Shown here one piece after another: positions 1-6,839 of a stretch of DNA of 11,214 nt. The notes under the pieces were generated by a model that saw only the letters and a list, made by a program, of their open reading frames with translations, had not been told where the DNA came from and searched no databases. The stretch is taken from assembly GCA_945901215.1 (NCBI GenBank), contig CAMDKE010000053.1, forward strand, positions 1-11,214, written 5' to 3'. The translations under genes were made by a program, and so were the position numbers. Within the stretch, counting starts at the first letter, position 1. Each line of letters begins with the position of its first letter. The DNA comes from Comamonas sp. lk (GTDB lineage Bacteria; Pseudomonadota; Gammaproteobacteria; Burkholderiales; Burkholderiaceae_C).

Positions 1-1404
1 GTGGATCACGCGCAGCTTCATGAGCGCAGCCATGCGGATGGCGTTGCGGCTGTAGTCGCTAAAAGTGAGGAAAGTGCCGCCGTAGGGAATAAAGCCACCA
101 TGCAGGGCCACGCCATTCATGATGGCGGCCATGCCGAACTCGCGCACGCCATAGTTGATGTGGCGTCCGCCCTGGCCGGCCTCGTTTTTCACTACCGCAC
201 CTGCCGTGTCAACACGCAGGTTGGGGGTGGACGGCGTGTTGGTCAGGTTCGAGCCTGTCAAATCGGCCGAGCCGCCCAGCAGCTCGGGCAGGGCGGCGGT
301 AAAGGCTTCGAGCGCGAGCTGTGAGGCTTTGCGACTGGCCACGGTCTGCGCCTTGGTGTGGGCGGCGACCACCGCGTCCACGGCGGTTTGCACAAAGTGC
401 TTGGGCAGCTCGCCGCTTACGCGACGCAGCAGTTCCTTGGCCAATGCGGGGTGCGCTTTTTTGTAATCCGCGAATCGGCCCTTCCAGGCCTTTTCGCGCG
501 CTTTGCCAGCGGCTTTGGCGTCCCAGTCGGCGTAGACCGCTTTGGGGATGACGAAGGGTGGCGAGGTCCAGCCAATGGCTTCGCGGGTGAGTTTGATTTC
601 TTCTGCGCCCAGCGGTTCGCCGTGGGCCTTGGCGGTGTTGGCACGGTTGGGGCTGCCTTTGCCGATCGATGTTTTGCACAAAATCAGCGTGGGTTTGTCG
701 CTGCTGGCTTTGGCGCTGGCTATTGCCGCCGACACGGCCACCGCGTCGTGGCCATCTACAGCGTCAATCACGTTCCAGCCGTAGGCCGCAAAGCGCTGCG
801 CGGTGTTGTCGATAAACCAGGGCGCGACCTGGCCGTCAATCGAGATGCCGTTGTCGTCGTACAGGGCGATTAGTTTGTTCAGCTTCCAGGCCCCGGCCAG
901 CGCGCTGGCTTCGTGGCTGATGCCCTCCATCATGCAGCCGTCGCCCAGGAACACATAGGTGTGGTGGTCCACCACGGCGTGGCCGTCGCGGTTGAACTCA
1001 CTGGCCAGCAGCTTCTCGGCCAGCGCCATGCCCACCGCGTTGCTGATGCCCTGGCCCAGCGGGCCGGTGGTGGTTTCCACGCCGGGGGTCACGCCGACTT
1101 CGGGGTGGCCCGCGGTTTTGCTGTGCAGTTGGCGGAAGTTTTTCAACTCTTGCATCGGAAGTTGATAGCCCGTGAGGTGCAAGAGCGCATAAATCAGCAT
1201 GGAGCCGTGGCCGTTGGAGAGCACAAAGCGGTCGCGGTTGAGCCAATGTGGGTTGGTGGGGCTGTGCTGCAGGTGCTCGCCCCACAAAGCGACTGCCATG
1301 TCTGCCATGCCCATGGGCGCGCCGGGATGTCCGGAGTTGGCAAGTTGAACTGCGTCCATCGCAAGCGCACGAATTGCGCTCGCCATTTGCTGGGAATTGG
1401 CCAT
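1..1404 (-). CDS. tkt: Transketolase, N-terminal part (runs off left edge)
   Basis: Thiamine-diphosphate enzyme that transfers two-carbon ketol units between sugar phosphates in the non-oxidative pentose phosphate pathway and, in autotrophs, the Calvin cycle. It acts in the cytoplasm as a dimer. The visible 468 codons read without a stop from the ATG at 1404 to base 1; bacterial transketolases are about 660 residues, so roughly the last 30% is missing. Seen: the N-terminal signature with SGHPGAPMG (GHPG at 25-28), the ThDP/Mg motif from GDG (154-156) to DDN (N185), and VREFGM with the catalytic Glu at 422. These spacings match E. coli TktA closely. The start is supported by a GGAG at 1413-1416, 8 nt upstream. 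It lies 88 nt downstream of the receiver gene on the same strand but is probably transcribed from its own promoter. Identity is very secure; which paralogue (tktA or cbbT) cannot be told. Confidence 0.97.
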   Translation of the reverse strand, partial: MANSQQMASAIRALAMDAVQLANSGHPGAPMGMADMAVALWGEHLQHSPTNPHWLNRDRFVLSNGHGSMLIYALLHLTGYQLPMQELKNFRQLHSKTAGHPEVGVTPGVETTTGPLGQGISNAVGMALAEKLLASEFNRDGHAVVDHHTYVFLGDGCMMEGISHEASALAGAWKLNKLIALYDDNGISIDGQVAPWFIDNTAQRFAAYGWNVIDAVDGHDAVAVSAAIASAKASSDKPTLILCKTSIGKGSPNRANTAKAHGEPLGAEEIKLTREAIGWTSPPFVIPKAVYADWDAKAAGKAREKAWKGRFADYKKAHPALAKELLRRVSGELPKHFVQTAVDAVVAAHTKAQTVASRKASQLALEAFTAALPELLGGSADLTGSNLTNTPSTPNLRVDTAGAVVKNEAGQGGRHINYGVREFGMAAIMNGVALHGGFIPYGGTFLTFSDYSRNAIRMAALMKLRVIH

Positions 1405-1438
1405 GGAATCGACTCCGGGGTTGAGGGTTAGTGGTGGC

Positions 1439-1462
1439 GCTGCGGCGCCGCAGCTTTGCGGC
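1439..1462 (-). other. GC-rich palindrome/hairpin in the tkt leader
   Basis: Bases 1439-1454 form a perfect 16-bp palindrome (GCTGCGGC and its complement). An alternative hairpin overlaps it: GCCGCA at 1447-1452, a GCTT loop, then TGCGGC at 1457-1462. Both lie between the receiver stop and the tkt start. No T-run follows on the minus strand, so it does not look like an intrinsic terminator. It could fold in the tkt leader mRNA in two mutually exclusive ways. Confidence 0.4.
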
Positions 1463-1473
1463 GTAAGCCCATC

Positions 1474-1479
1474 ATTTTA
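1474..1479 (-). promoter_or_regulatory. Candidate -10 box for tkt
   Basis: Reading the minus strand, TAAAAT lies about 70 nt upstream of the tkt start and just past the receiver stop codon. No convincing -35 is seen 16-18 nt further upstream (the sequence there is GC-rich). This is a single-hexamer match, so it is only suggestive. Confidence 0.25.
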
Positions 1480-1492
1480 GCGAGCGCAAGGC

Positions 1493-1915
1493 CTAGGCCG
1501 CGTCGGGCCCGGCTACCCGGCTGCACAAGGCGCGCAGCGCCAGCGTCAGCTCGTGGGGCGAAGCCGGCTTGGGCAGGAACACATCGGCGCCCGAAGAATA
1601 GCTCGCAAGCCGGTCCTGCGCATGCACCCGAGCTGAAAGAATCAAGATCCCGATACCGGGGAGCTTCTGGCGCACGCGCTTGGTAATGGAAATGCCGTCT
1701 TCAAAAGGGAGGTTCAAGTCCATAACCAGTGCGTCGGCCGGTCGCTCGGCCAAGGCCACGTCCAGCGCGTGGCCGGTTTCTACACCACGCACCCGAAATC
1801 CCTCCGACTGCAAATGTTCCACCAGAGCCTCTAAAACGCTCAGGTTATCTTCTACAACAATGACTTCGGGGGAATAGTCCATGGGCTTGCACACCAAGAT
1901 GGCGCCACCCGACAT
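1493..1915 (-). CDS. Single-domain (receiver-only) response regulator
   Basis: A CheY-like phospho-acceptor domain, presumably phosphorylated by the kinase encoded just upstream. Of 140 residues, nearly all from about 17 to 133 is receiver: acidic pair E22/D23, phospho-acceptor D66 in VMDLNLP, switch residue S94 in LSAR, and conserved K116 in PKP. It stops at GPDAA with no DNA-binding or enzymatic output domain, and only 88 nt separate it from tkt, so no output domain can follow. Neither possible start, M1 (1915) nor M12 (1882), has a strong ribosome binding site; M12 would give 129 residues, closer to a bare receiver. It may act as a phosphate shuttle or allosteric partner, or be a truncated derivative of a longer regulator. 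Receiver identity is firm; the exact start and target are unknown. Confidence 0.9.
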   Translation of the reverse strand: MSGGAILVCKPMDYSPEVIVVEDNLSVLEALVEHLQSEGFRVRGVETGHALDVALAERPADALVMDLNLPFEDGISITKRVRQKLPGIGILILSARVHAQDRLASYSSGADVFLPKPASPHELTLALRALCSRVAGPDAA

Positions 1916-1944
1916 GGGGCCCGCAAAGGGTTTAGCGCCGTCTC

Positions 1945-1968
1945 TACATTGGCATTTTGGCTAATGTA
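1945..1968. promoter_or_regulatory. Imperfect inverted repeat upstream of the receiver gene
   Basis: TACATTGGC (1945-1953) and GCTAATGTA (1960-1968) form a 9-bp dyad with one mismatched position and a 6-base centre, about 30 nt upstream of the receiver start. Together with an overlapping TTTACA on the minus strand (a 5/6 match to a -35 box) it could mark a separate regulated promoter in the 159-bp kinase-receiver gap. No good -10 is seen at the right spacing, so this is tentative. Confidence 0.3.
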
Positions 1969-2074
1969 AACCAGATCTTAGTTTTCTCCGCTGTGCACCC
2001 ATCGTGGTTTTGGTGTGCACCGCAGGGCTGGGCCCTGGCACGGCTTTGGCCTGTTGCGCCGGCGTATAACGGGT

Positions 2075-3994
2075 TCAGGGCCGGTCCAAGGGGGCTTGCA
2101 AAAGTACCAGGCCAAACCGGATGTGCTGGCCGAACTGCTCAAAAGTAATCTCGGTTTGCATTTGCTGCGCAAGCGCTTGGCACAGCCACAGACCCAGCCC
2201 GGTGCCCGCCACCCGGCCCGACGATTGCGCGCGGTAGTAGCGTTCAAACAACCGCGCGGGATCGGGGCCACCGCTCTCACCCACTTCATTGTGGATAGAC
2301 AGCGCCAGCCACTGCTGGTCGTTTTGCTGCCGGGTATGCACTAGCAGGCGCACCGGGCTGCCCGCAGGCGAGTATTTCAGCGCGTTGCTCAGCAAATTAG
2401 CCAAAATAATGGCGACATAAGCCGAGTCGGCTTGGCAGCGCACGTCGCGCAGGGCCTCGGTCTCGTAGCACAGCTCCAGTCGCTCCGCGCCTAGGGCGTC
2501 GCGCTCCTGCAGGCCCTCCAAGGCGCTTTGCAGTACCGGTGCGATGGCAAACTCCGCCATCTGCACGGTCTGTGCCCCGGCGTCCATGCGGTCGGCATGG
2601 ACGCAGTTTTCCAAAATCTGGCGGATCGTGGCCACGGCGCCGTCCATGCGCTGCACCCAAATGGTTTTTTGGGCCGGGTCCAGCGCGCGTCGTGCCATGG
2701 CATGGTTGCCAAACTGAATCACCGTCAGCGGCGTGCGGATTTCATGCACCAGCATCGCCAAAAACTGCTGCTGCGTGGCGCGCCACTGCTCGTGCGCTTC
2801 ATGTTGCGATCGGGCTGCGGCAATAGCACTGGCCGTTTTCACGCGCCGCGCATAGTCTTGCCGTAACAAAAATGCAAGGCCGAACAGAAAATACAGTGCC
2901 CCATGCGCAGTCATGGAAAAAGCGACCTTTTCGTTTGCAATTCTGGGCAGCCAAGTCGAACCAAAATAGATACATATGGCAAAGAAATTAACCAAAACAA
3001 GAGAAACGGCCATGGCCGTGTCCACTCGGGTGTGCCAAGGAAAAAAGGGCTCGGCACCCTTTGTCTGGTAGCGTTTCCAGACCAAATACGCGCAAAAAAG
3101 TTGGTTTAGCGCCATCGCCAAGGCAAAAACCACCACTCGCCAGGCAAACGGTGTGGCTGCCAACAATACCAGCGCGATCCCGATGTACCAGTGCAGGGCG
3201 CGCCGGCCACACACAAATTCGGTCGAAGCCGACAACACCGCAGCCGCGAAGAAAGGCGAAGCCAAGATGCTAAGCATAAGACTCACGTTCGTTATCGTCA
3301 CAAAGGCGTAGGGCTCCAACCCCAAGCCGTTGACGAAAACGCCCTCCAGATTCAGGTACAAGCCCAGCCAGCCGATGCTAAGCAGCGCCAGCCCCGCATA
3401 GGCCATGCGGCGCGTTACCACCCATTGCGCAGCGGCGCCAAACAGCGCTAGGAGGCCCAGGCTGAGATTCGTGCTCAACAGGAGTGCGGCGGTTTCCTGG
3501 CTCTGCTCAAACTCACTTTGCATGAGCACCCGGGGTTCGATCAAATGCCAGCCCTGGGTTTGCAGGCGCACATAAAAGGTCTGGGGCAGCGGGTACAGGT
3601 CAGAGCCCCCACCCAGGCGCGCACCGTCCAGCAGCTCATGGGCCGAGAGGGTTCGTTCGCGCCAGGCGCTGCCCTGGCCGCTGGGTTCTGAGCTTGGCAG
3701 GTAGATCGAGACCCGATCAGTGGTGGGGCGGTTCCACAGCAATAAAAGCGGCTGTCTGCCGTCGTCGGTGGGCGTCAGGTCGGGGAGCCGGAACCTGAGC
3801 CACACCGTCCCTGGTGTGGCCTTCCAATGAACAAATGCAGTGGCAGGCGCGAAAGGCCTGCTTTGTACCTCTGGCAGCTCCAGCGCGCCGGTTTCATCAA
3901 AATACTGTTCCCACTGCACCTGGGGCCCAGCCCAGCAGGCAGGCGAGGCAAGCCCCAGGAGATAGGCCATTGCAAGGAGTAATATGGTACGCAT
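2075..3994 (-). CDS. 7TMR-DISM membrane sensor histidine kinase
   Basis: Inner-membrane sensor kinase that autophosphorylates on His and passes the phosphate to a receiver, probably the one encoded 159 bp downstream. Order of parts in 639 residues: signal peptide (about 1-22, ending ACWA), a periplasmic beta-sandwich of the DISMED2 type (about 28-165), a block of about seven hydrophobic segments (about 170-380), a short charged linker, a HisKA dimerisation helix with H417 in VHEIRTPL, and a HATPase domain with N-box N533/N537 and GTGLGL at 597-602. The G1 box reads NEVG instead of DxGxG. DISMED2 domains are thought to bind carbohydrate-like ligands, but the ligand here cannot be told. No Shine-Dalgarno is seen before the ATG (the preceding bases are a T-run), although the signal peptide fits this start. 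A stretch around 2880-3110, inside the membrane domain, is clearly more AT-rich than its surroundings. Confidence 0.93.
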   Translation of the reverse strand: MRTILLLAMAYLLGLASPACWAGPQVQWEQYFDETGALELPEVQSRPFAPATAFVHWKATPGTVWLRFRLPDLTPTDDGRQPLLLLWNRPTTDRVSIYLPSSEPSGQGSAWRERTLSAHELLDGARLGGGSDLYPLPQTFYVRLQTQGWHLIEPRVLMQSEFEQSQETAALLLSTNLSLGLLALFGAAAQWVVTRRMAYAGLALLSIGWLGLYLNLEGVFVNGLGLEPYAFVTITNVSLMLSILASPFFAAAVLSASTEFVCGRRALHWYIGIALVLLAATPFAWRVVVFALAMALNQLFCAYLVWKRYQTKGAEPFFPWHTRVDTAMAVSLVLVNFFAICIYFGSTWLPRIANEKVAFSMTAHGALYFLFGLAFLLRQDYARRVKTASAIAAARSQHEAHEQWRATQQQFLAMLVHEIRTPLTVIQFGNHAMARRALDPAQKTIWVQRMDGAVATIRQILENCVHADRMDAGAQTVQMAEFAIAPVLQSALEGLQERDALGAERLELCYETEALRDVRCQADSAYVAIILANLLSNALKYSPAGSPVRLLVHTRQQNDQQWLALSIHNEVGESGGPDPARLFERYYRAQSSGRVAGTGLGLWLCQALAQQMQTEITFEQFGQHIRFGLVLLQAPLDRP

Positions 3995-4003
3995 AAAAAA
4001 TTC

Positions 4004-4020
4004 TATCGTTAAAAACGATA
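4004..4020. promoter_or_regulatory. Perfect 7-3-7 inverted repeat in the divergent kinase/OYE promoter region
   Basis: TATCGTT (4004-4010), AAA, AACGATA (4014-4020) is a perfect inverted repeat of the size bound by dimeric repressors. It sits in a 90-bp AT-rich intergenic region between the kinase start (3994, minus) and the OYE start (4085, plus). It lies 10-26 nt upstream of the kinase ATG, so a bound protein could block kinase expression, and perhaps OYE as well. The binding protein is not identified; the neighbouring receiver has no DNA-binding domain. Confidence 0.5.
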
Positions 4021-4068
4021 CAAAATTAACTACTACATAAAAAACGGCAAAATCGCAAAAATCATTTC

Positions 4069-4075
4069 AAGGTGG
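4069..4075 (+). promoter_or_regulatory. Ribosome binding site of the OYE gene
   Basis: AAGGTGG lies 9 nt before the ATG at 4085 and is a good match to the anti-Shine-Dalgarno sequence. It fixes this start codon for the Old Yellow Enzyme gene. Confidence 0.7.
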
Positions 4076-4084
4076 TACGTCTCC

Positions 4085-5206
4085 ATGAGCCTTCTCTTTT
4101 CCCCGCTGACCCTTCCTTCCCCGCAGGGGGGCCTGGCGCTACCGAATCGCATTGTGGTCGCGCCCATGTGCCAGTATGCAGCCAAAGATGGCCAGGCAAA
4201 CGACTGGCACCTGATGCATTGGGGGAACTTGCTCAACAGTGGCGCGGGGCTGTTTACCATTGAGGCTACCGCTGTGCTCAGCGAGGGCCGCATCACCCCG
4301 GGCTGCCTGGGCCTGTGGGACGACGCCACCGAGGCCGCACTGGCCGGGCATCTGCGCCGCGCCCGCGCTCTAGCGCCCCATACTGCGGTGTGCATTCAGC
4401 TGGCACACGCTGGGCGCAAGGCGTCGAGCGCGCTGCCCTGGCACGGCGGGCAGCTGCTGTCCCCGGAACAAGGTGGCTGGCACACCATGGGCCCCTCGGC
4501 CCTGGCACAACTGCCCCACGAGCCCGCACCCCATGCCATGACCGAGGCCGACCTGGGGCGCGTGCGCGACGCCTTTGTGGCTGCGGCCCTGCGCTCGGTA
4601 CGCATCGGCGTGGACGCCATTGAGCTGCACGCCGCGCACGGCTATTTGATGCACGAGTTTTTGTCGCCCCTGGCCAACCAGCGCAGCGACGCCTATGGCG
4701 GCAGCCTCGAGAACCGCATGCGCTTTCCGCTGGAGGTGTTTGCCGCCGTGCGCCAGGCATACAGCGGCTGCCTGGGCCTGCGCCTGTCGGCCACCGACTG
4801 GGTAGACGGTGGGTGGGATATCGCGCAAAGCACCGCGTTTTGCACCGCGCTCAAGGCGGCGGGCTGCGACTTTATCCACGTGTCCTCGGGCGGCGTGTCG
4901 CCGCAGCAAAAGATCCCGCTGGCCACCGGCTACCAGGTGCCCTTTGCCCGCACTATTCGCGCCGCCACCGGCATGGCGACCACTGCTGTGGGCCTGATTA
5001 CCGAACCCGCCGAGGCCGAGGCGCTGCTGCAATCCGGTGACGCCGACCTGGTGGCGCTGGCGCGCGCCTTTTTGTACCAGCCACGTTGGGGCTGGCAGGC
5101 AGCCGTGGCACTGGACGGCCAGGTGCAAGCCACCCCCGCCTACTGGCGCTGCCTGCCGCGCGGCGCGCAGGCGGCGTTTGTGGGCGCCAGTGTGGGCACG
5201 CGCTAG
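4085..5206 (+). CDS. Old Yellow Enzyme family NAD(P)H:flavin oxidoreductase (YqjM/XenA type)
   Basis: FMN-dependent TIM-barrel ene-reductase that takes hydride from NAD(P)H and reduces activated C=C bonds (enones, nitro-compounds, other electrophiles) in the cytoplasm. At 373 residues it is close to XenA and somewhat longer than YqjM. Seen: the N-terminal PNRIVVAPMCQY with C29 and Y31, which is the redox-tuning Cys/Tyr pair of the thermophilic-like OYE class; QLAHAGRKA; the substrate-anion pair H182/H185 in ELHAAHG; and FLSPLANQRSDAYGGS followed by ENR, the class hallmark. The start is supported by AAGGTGG. It is followed after only 8 nt by murU, implying co-transcription. The physiological substrate is unknown; detoxification of reactive electrophiles is the usual suggestion for this family. 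A palindrome upstream suggests it may be regulated. Confidence 0.95.
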   Translation: MSLLFSPLTLPSPQGGLALPNRIVVAPMCQYAAKDGQANDWHLMHWGNLLNSGAGLFTIEATAVLSEGRITPGCLGLWDDATEAALAGHLRRARALAPHTAVCIQLAHAGRKASSALPWHGGQLLSPEQGGWHTMGPSALAQLPHEPAPHAMTEADLGRVRDAFVAAALRSVRIGVDAIELHAAHGYLMHEFLSPLANQRSDAYGGSLENRMRFPLEVFAAVRQAYSGCLGLRLSATDWVDGGWDIAQSTAFCTALKAAGCDFIHVSSGGVSPQQKIPLATGYQVPFARTIRAATGMATTAVGLITEPAEAEALLQSGDADLVALARAFLYQPRWGWQAAVALDGQVQATPAYWRCLPRGAQAAFVGASVGTR

Positions 5207-5214
5207 GCTTGTCC

Positions 5215-6012
5215 ATGGCGCCGCGCCCGGCCACCGCCTTGCTGCTGGCCGCTGGCCGTGGCGAGCGCATGCGCCCGCTCACCGACACCTGCCCCAAACC
5301 GCTGCTGCAAGTGCGCGGCAAACCGCTGCTGCAATGGCATCTGGAAGCGCTGGCGCGCGCAGGCTGCGGGGTGGCGGTGGTGAACACCGCCTGGTTGGGG
5401 GAGCAGATGCAGGCGCGCTTTGGCGACCATTTCAACCCGGCGCCCCGCGCGGAAGCCGTGGCTGCGACCGCCCAGGGCGCCAGCACCGGCGTGGAGCTGC
5501 GCTATTCGCACGAGGGGCGGGACTTTGGCGGCGCGCTGGAGACCGCCGGCGGCATAGTCCGCGCCTTGCCGCAACTGGCCGATGTGTTTTGGGTGGCAGC
5601 AGGCGATGTGTTTGCGCCGGACTTTGTGTTTGACCCCGCCGCCGTGGAAGCCTTTGCTGCCAGCAGCTTGCTGGCCCATATTTGGCTGGTGCCCAACCCG
5701 GCGCACAACCCTGGCGGCGACTTCGCTTTGTCTTCCGATGGGCTGGCGCTGAACCTGTCCAAGGTCGCGGCGTCCCCCAGCACGGACGCGCCAAGGCGCT
5801 ACACCTTCAGCACCATCGCGCTTTACCGGCGCGCGTTTTTTGAGGCCGCCTGGTGCGGCATTCCGGCGGGCAATCCGGCGGGCCAGAAAGCGCCGCTTGC
5901 GCCGCTGCTGCGGGCGGCCATGGACGCGGGCGCCGTGGGCGCGTCGCTTTTCACAGGGGATTGGACGGATGTGGGGACGCCAGGGCGCTTGGCGGAGCTC
6001 AATTTCAAGTAA
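5215..6012 (+). CDS. murU: MurU-like nucleotidyltransferase (N-acetylmuramate-1-phosphate uridylyltransferase)
   Basis: Probably makes UDP-MurNAc from MurNAc-1-phosphate and UTP in the peptidoglycan-recycling bypass known from Pseudomonas, in the cytoplasm. Seen in 265 residues: the pyrophosphorylase signature LLAAGRGERMRPLT with PKP (about 10-29), WLGEQ near 60-64, LETAGGI at 108-114, the metal-binding Asp in AGDVF (D131), and WTDVGT (250-255) near the end. The chosen start is the ATG 8 nt after the OYE stop; the open frame extends further upstream, but only inside the OYE gene and without family sequence. Pseudomonas MurU is about 223 residues; part of the extra length is an Ala-rich insertion around 74-92. 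The partner kinase gene amgK, adjacent to murU in Pseudomonas, is not in this window. The nucleotidyltransferase fold is certain; the exact sugar substrate is inferred from family likeness. Confidence 0.85.
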   Translation: MAPRPATALLLAAGRGERMRPLTDTCPKPLLQVRGKPLLQWHLEALARAGCGVAVVNTAWLGEQMQARFGDHFNPAPRAEAVAATAQGASTGVELRYSHEGRDFGGALETAGGIVRALPQLADVFWVAAGDVFAPDFVFDPAAVEAFAASSLLAHIWLVPNPAHNPGGDFALSSDGLALNLSKVAASPSTDAPRRYTFSTIALYRRAFFEAAWCGIPAGNPAGQKAPLAPLLRAAMDAGAVGASLFTGDWTDVGTPGRLAELNFK

Positions 6013-6072
6013 CTCGCCACGCGCAATGGTTCGCCGTGGCAGCGTACAGGCACGTCGGCCAAGGGCGGAGGA

Positions 6073-6393
6073 TCAGATTTTCAACAAGCGCTTCATTAAA
6101 AGCGTCGGAAAGTCTTGCCGGTGCGCCGCAACGGCGTAGACATACACCTCCGTGCCGATACGCCGGTACACCAACTTATGGTTTGAGGTAAAGACGTTTT
6201 GATATTCAAAGATTCCCACCAAAGCAAGCTCTTGGACTGGCGCCCCGGTCAAAAAACCTGTATCTACCAACGCCAGCTTTTCAAAGATTTCGTCCTCGGC
6301 CTTGCGCCAGAGCGCCTCGCTCCACTTGTCAAGCATGTACTCCTGAAGCGAAAGCAAGTCATCCTGCGCATCTGGAAGAATGATGACCGCCAT
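6073..6393 (-). CDS. RelE/ParE-family toxin
   Basis: Toxin of a type II toxin-antitoxin pair. At 106 residues it has the family's usual size and layout: an N-terminal PDAQDDLLSLQEY helix, then a beta-sheet core ending in KLVYRR, YVYAVAAHRQDF and a C-terminal basic tail LLMKRLL. RelE members cleave mRNA on the ribosome and ParE members poison gyrase; this sequence alone does not decide which, although the HRQDF ending is common in ParE-like proteins. Its ATG overlaps the antitoxin stop by one base (TAATG), so translation is probably coupled. It converges on murU with a 60-bp gap. Base composition is visibly lower in GC than murU and pepP on either side, suggesting acquisition by transfer. Confidence 0.88.
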   Translation of the reverse strand: MAVIILPDAQDDLLSLQEYMLDKWSEALWRKAEDEIFEKLALVDTGFLTGAPVQELALVGIFEYQNVFTSNHKLVYRRIGTEVYVYAVAAHRQDFPTLLMKRLLKI

Positions 6394-6671
6394 TATTTGC
6401 GACCTTGACGGGCAGCCAACAGCTGCGCCCGCGAGTCGGCAGCAGCAATACCTTTCCCTTGAACGCGGTCTTTCTCACCCAAGGCCATGATCCGCAGGGC
6501 GGCAATAAGCGCCTCCTTTTCCTGGTACTGCTTGACGCTTTCGATGACCATGCTAGCCTCCCCATTTTGGGTAATGACGAACGGGTTGCCATTCATCTCC
6601 AGGTCTTCGGAAATCTGGGCTGCATGGCTCTTGAGGTAGGAAATGGACTTTATGTTGGTCGTGGATGGCAT
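6393..6671 (-). CDS. Phd/YefM-family antitoxin
   Basis: Antitoxin that neutralises the downstream toxin and, in this family, represses its own operon. Of 92 residues, the N-terminal part (about 8-55) carries the Phd/YefM fold: a Leu/Ala-rich helix, PFVITQNGEASMVIES, then KQYQEKEA. The C-terminal half (ALGEKDRVQGK onward) is polar and charged, as expected for the flexible toxin-binding tail. The start at 6671 has a GGGG 8 nt upstream and sits behind a near-consensus promoter overlapped by a dyad, which fits autorepression. The stop overlaps the toxin ATG by one base. Confidence 0.9.
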   Translation of the reverse strand: MPSTTNIKSISYLKSHAAQISEDLEMNGNPFVITQNGEASMVIESVKQYQEKEALIAALRIMALGEKDRVQGKGIAAADSRAQLLAARQGRK

Positions 6672-6693
6672 AGCGAACCCCGTGTAATAAAAA

Positions 6694-6719
6694 GACTGAA
6701 TATAGGTCTGAATTTAGTC
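6694..6719. promoter_or_regulatory. Putative antitoxin operator (26-bp dyad)
   Basis: The 26 bases beginning GACT and ending AGTC match their own reverse complement at 18 of 26 positions (GACT, AAT, AG, CT, ATT, AGTC in register). The minus strand also holds two copies of ATTCAG followed by AC or TC. The dyad covers the -10 box and most of the spacer of the toxin-antitoxin promoter, the place expected for autorepression by a Phd/YefM protein. Confidence 0.6.
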
Positions 6720-6727
6720 ATCGTCAA
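6699..6727 (-). promoter_or_regulatory. Sigma-70-type promoter of the toxin-antitoxin operon
   Basis: On the minus strand, TTGACG (6722-6727, 5/6 match to -35), a 17-nt spacer, then TATATT (6699-6704, 5/6 match to -10). The predicted transcription start lies about 20 nt upstream of the antitoxin ATG. This is the best promoter match in the window. Confidence 0.75.
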
Positions 6728-6839
6728 TGGGCTTGCAGAACGCCACTCCCCATTTAAATTGAAGCCGGACGCAGGGTTTTGATTTTTAAACTTGGGCACC
6801 AAGCCTATTGAATATTGCTTTTGCTTAAACGCGCTACCA

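Noticed and set aside
358..1431. Several plus-strand open frames of 76-172 codons
   Set aside because: They are antisense to transketolase, whose minus-strand reading is unmistakable and open to the window edge.
1993..2020. GTGCAC repeat pair in the kinase-receiver gap as a terminator
   Set aside because: Six-base self-complementary words separated by 16 nt with no T-run; most likely chance.
4370..5128. 252-codon open frame on the minus strand
   Set aside because: It lies wholly inside the OYE gene, which has all its catalytic motifs; the antisense product has no recognisable family pattern. It is a GC-bias shadow.
5086..5214. Upstream extension of the murU frame
   Set aside because: The extra 43 codons lie inside the OYE gene and show no nucleotidyltransferase sequence; the ATG at 5215 directly precedes the LLAAGRGERM signature.
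6016..6040. GCCACG/CGTGGC inverted repeat between murU and the toxin as a shared terminator
   Set aside because: The stem is only 6 bp with a 13-nt loop and there is no T-run on either strand.
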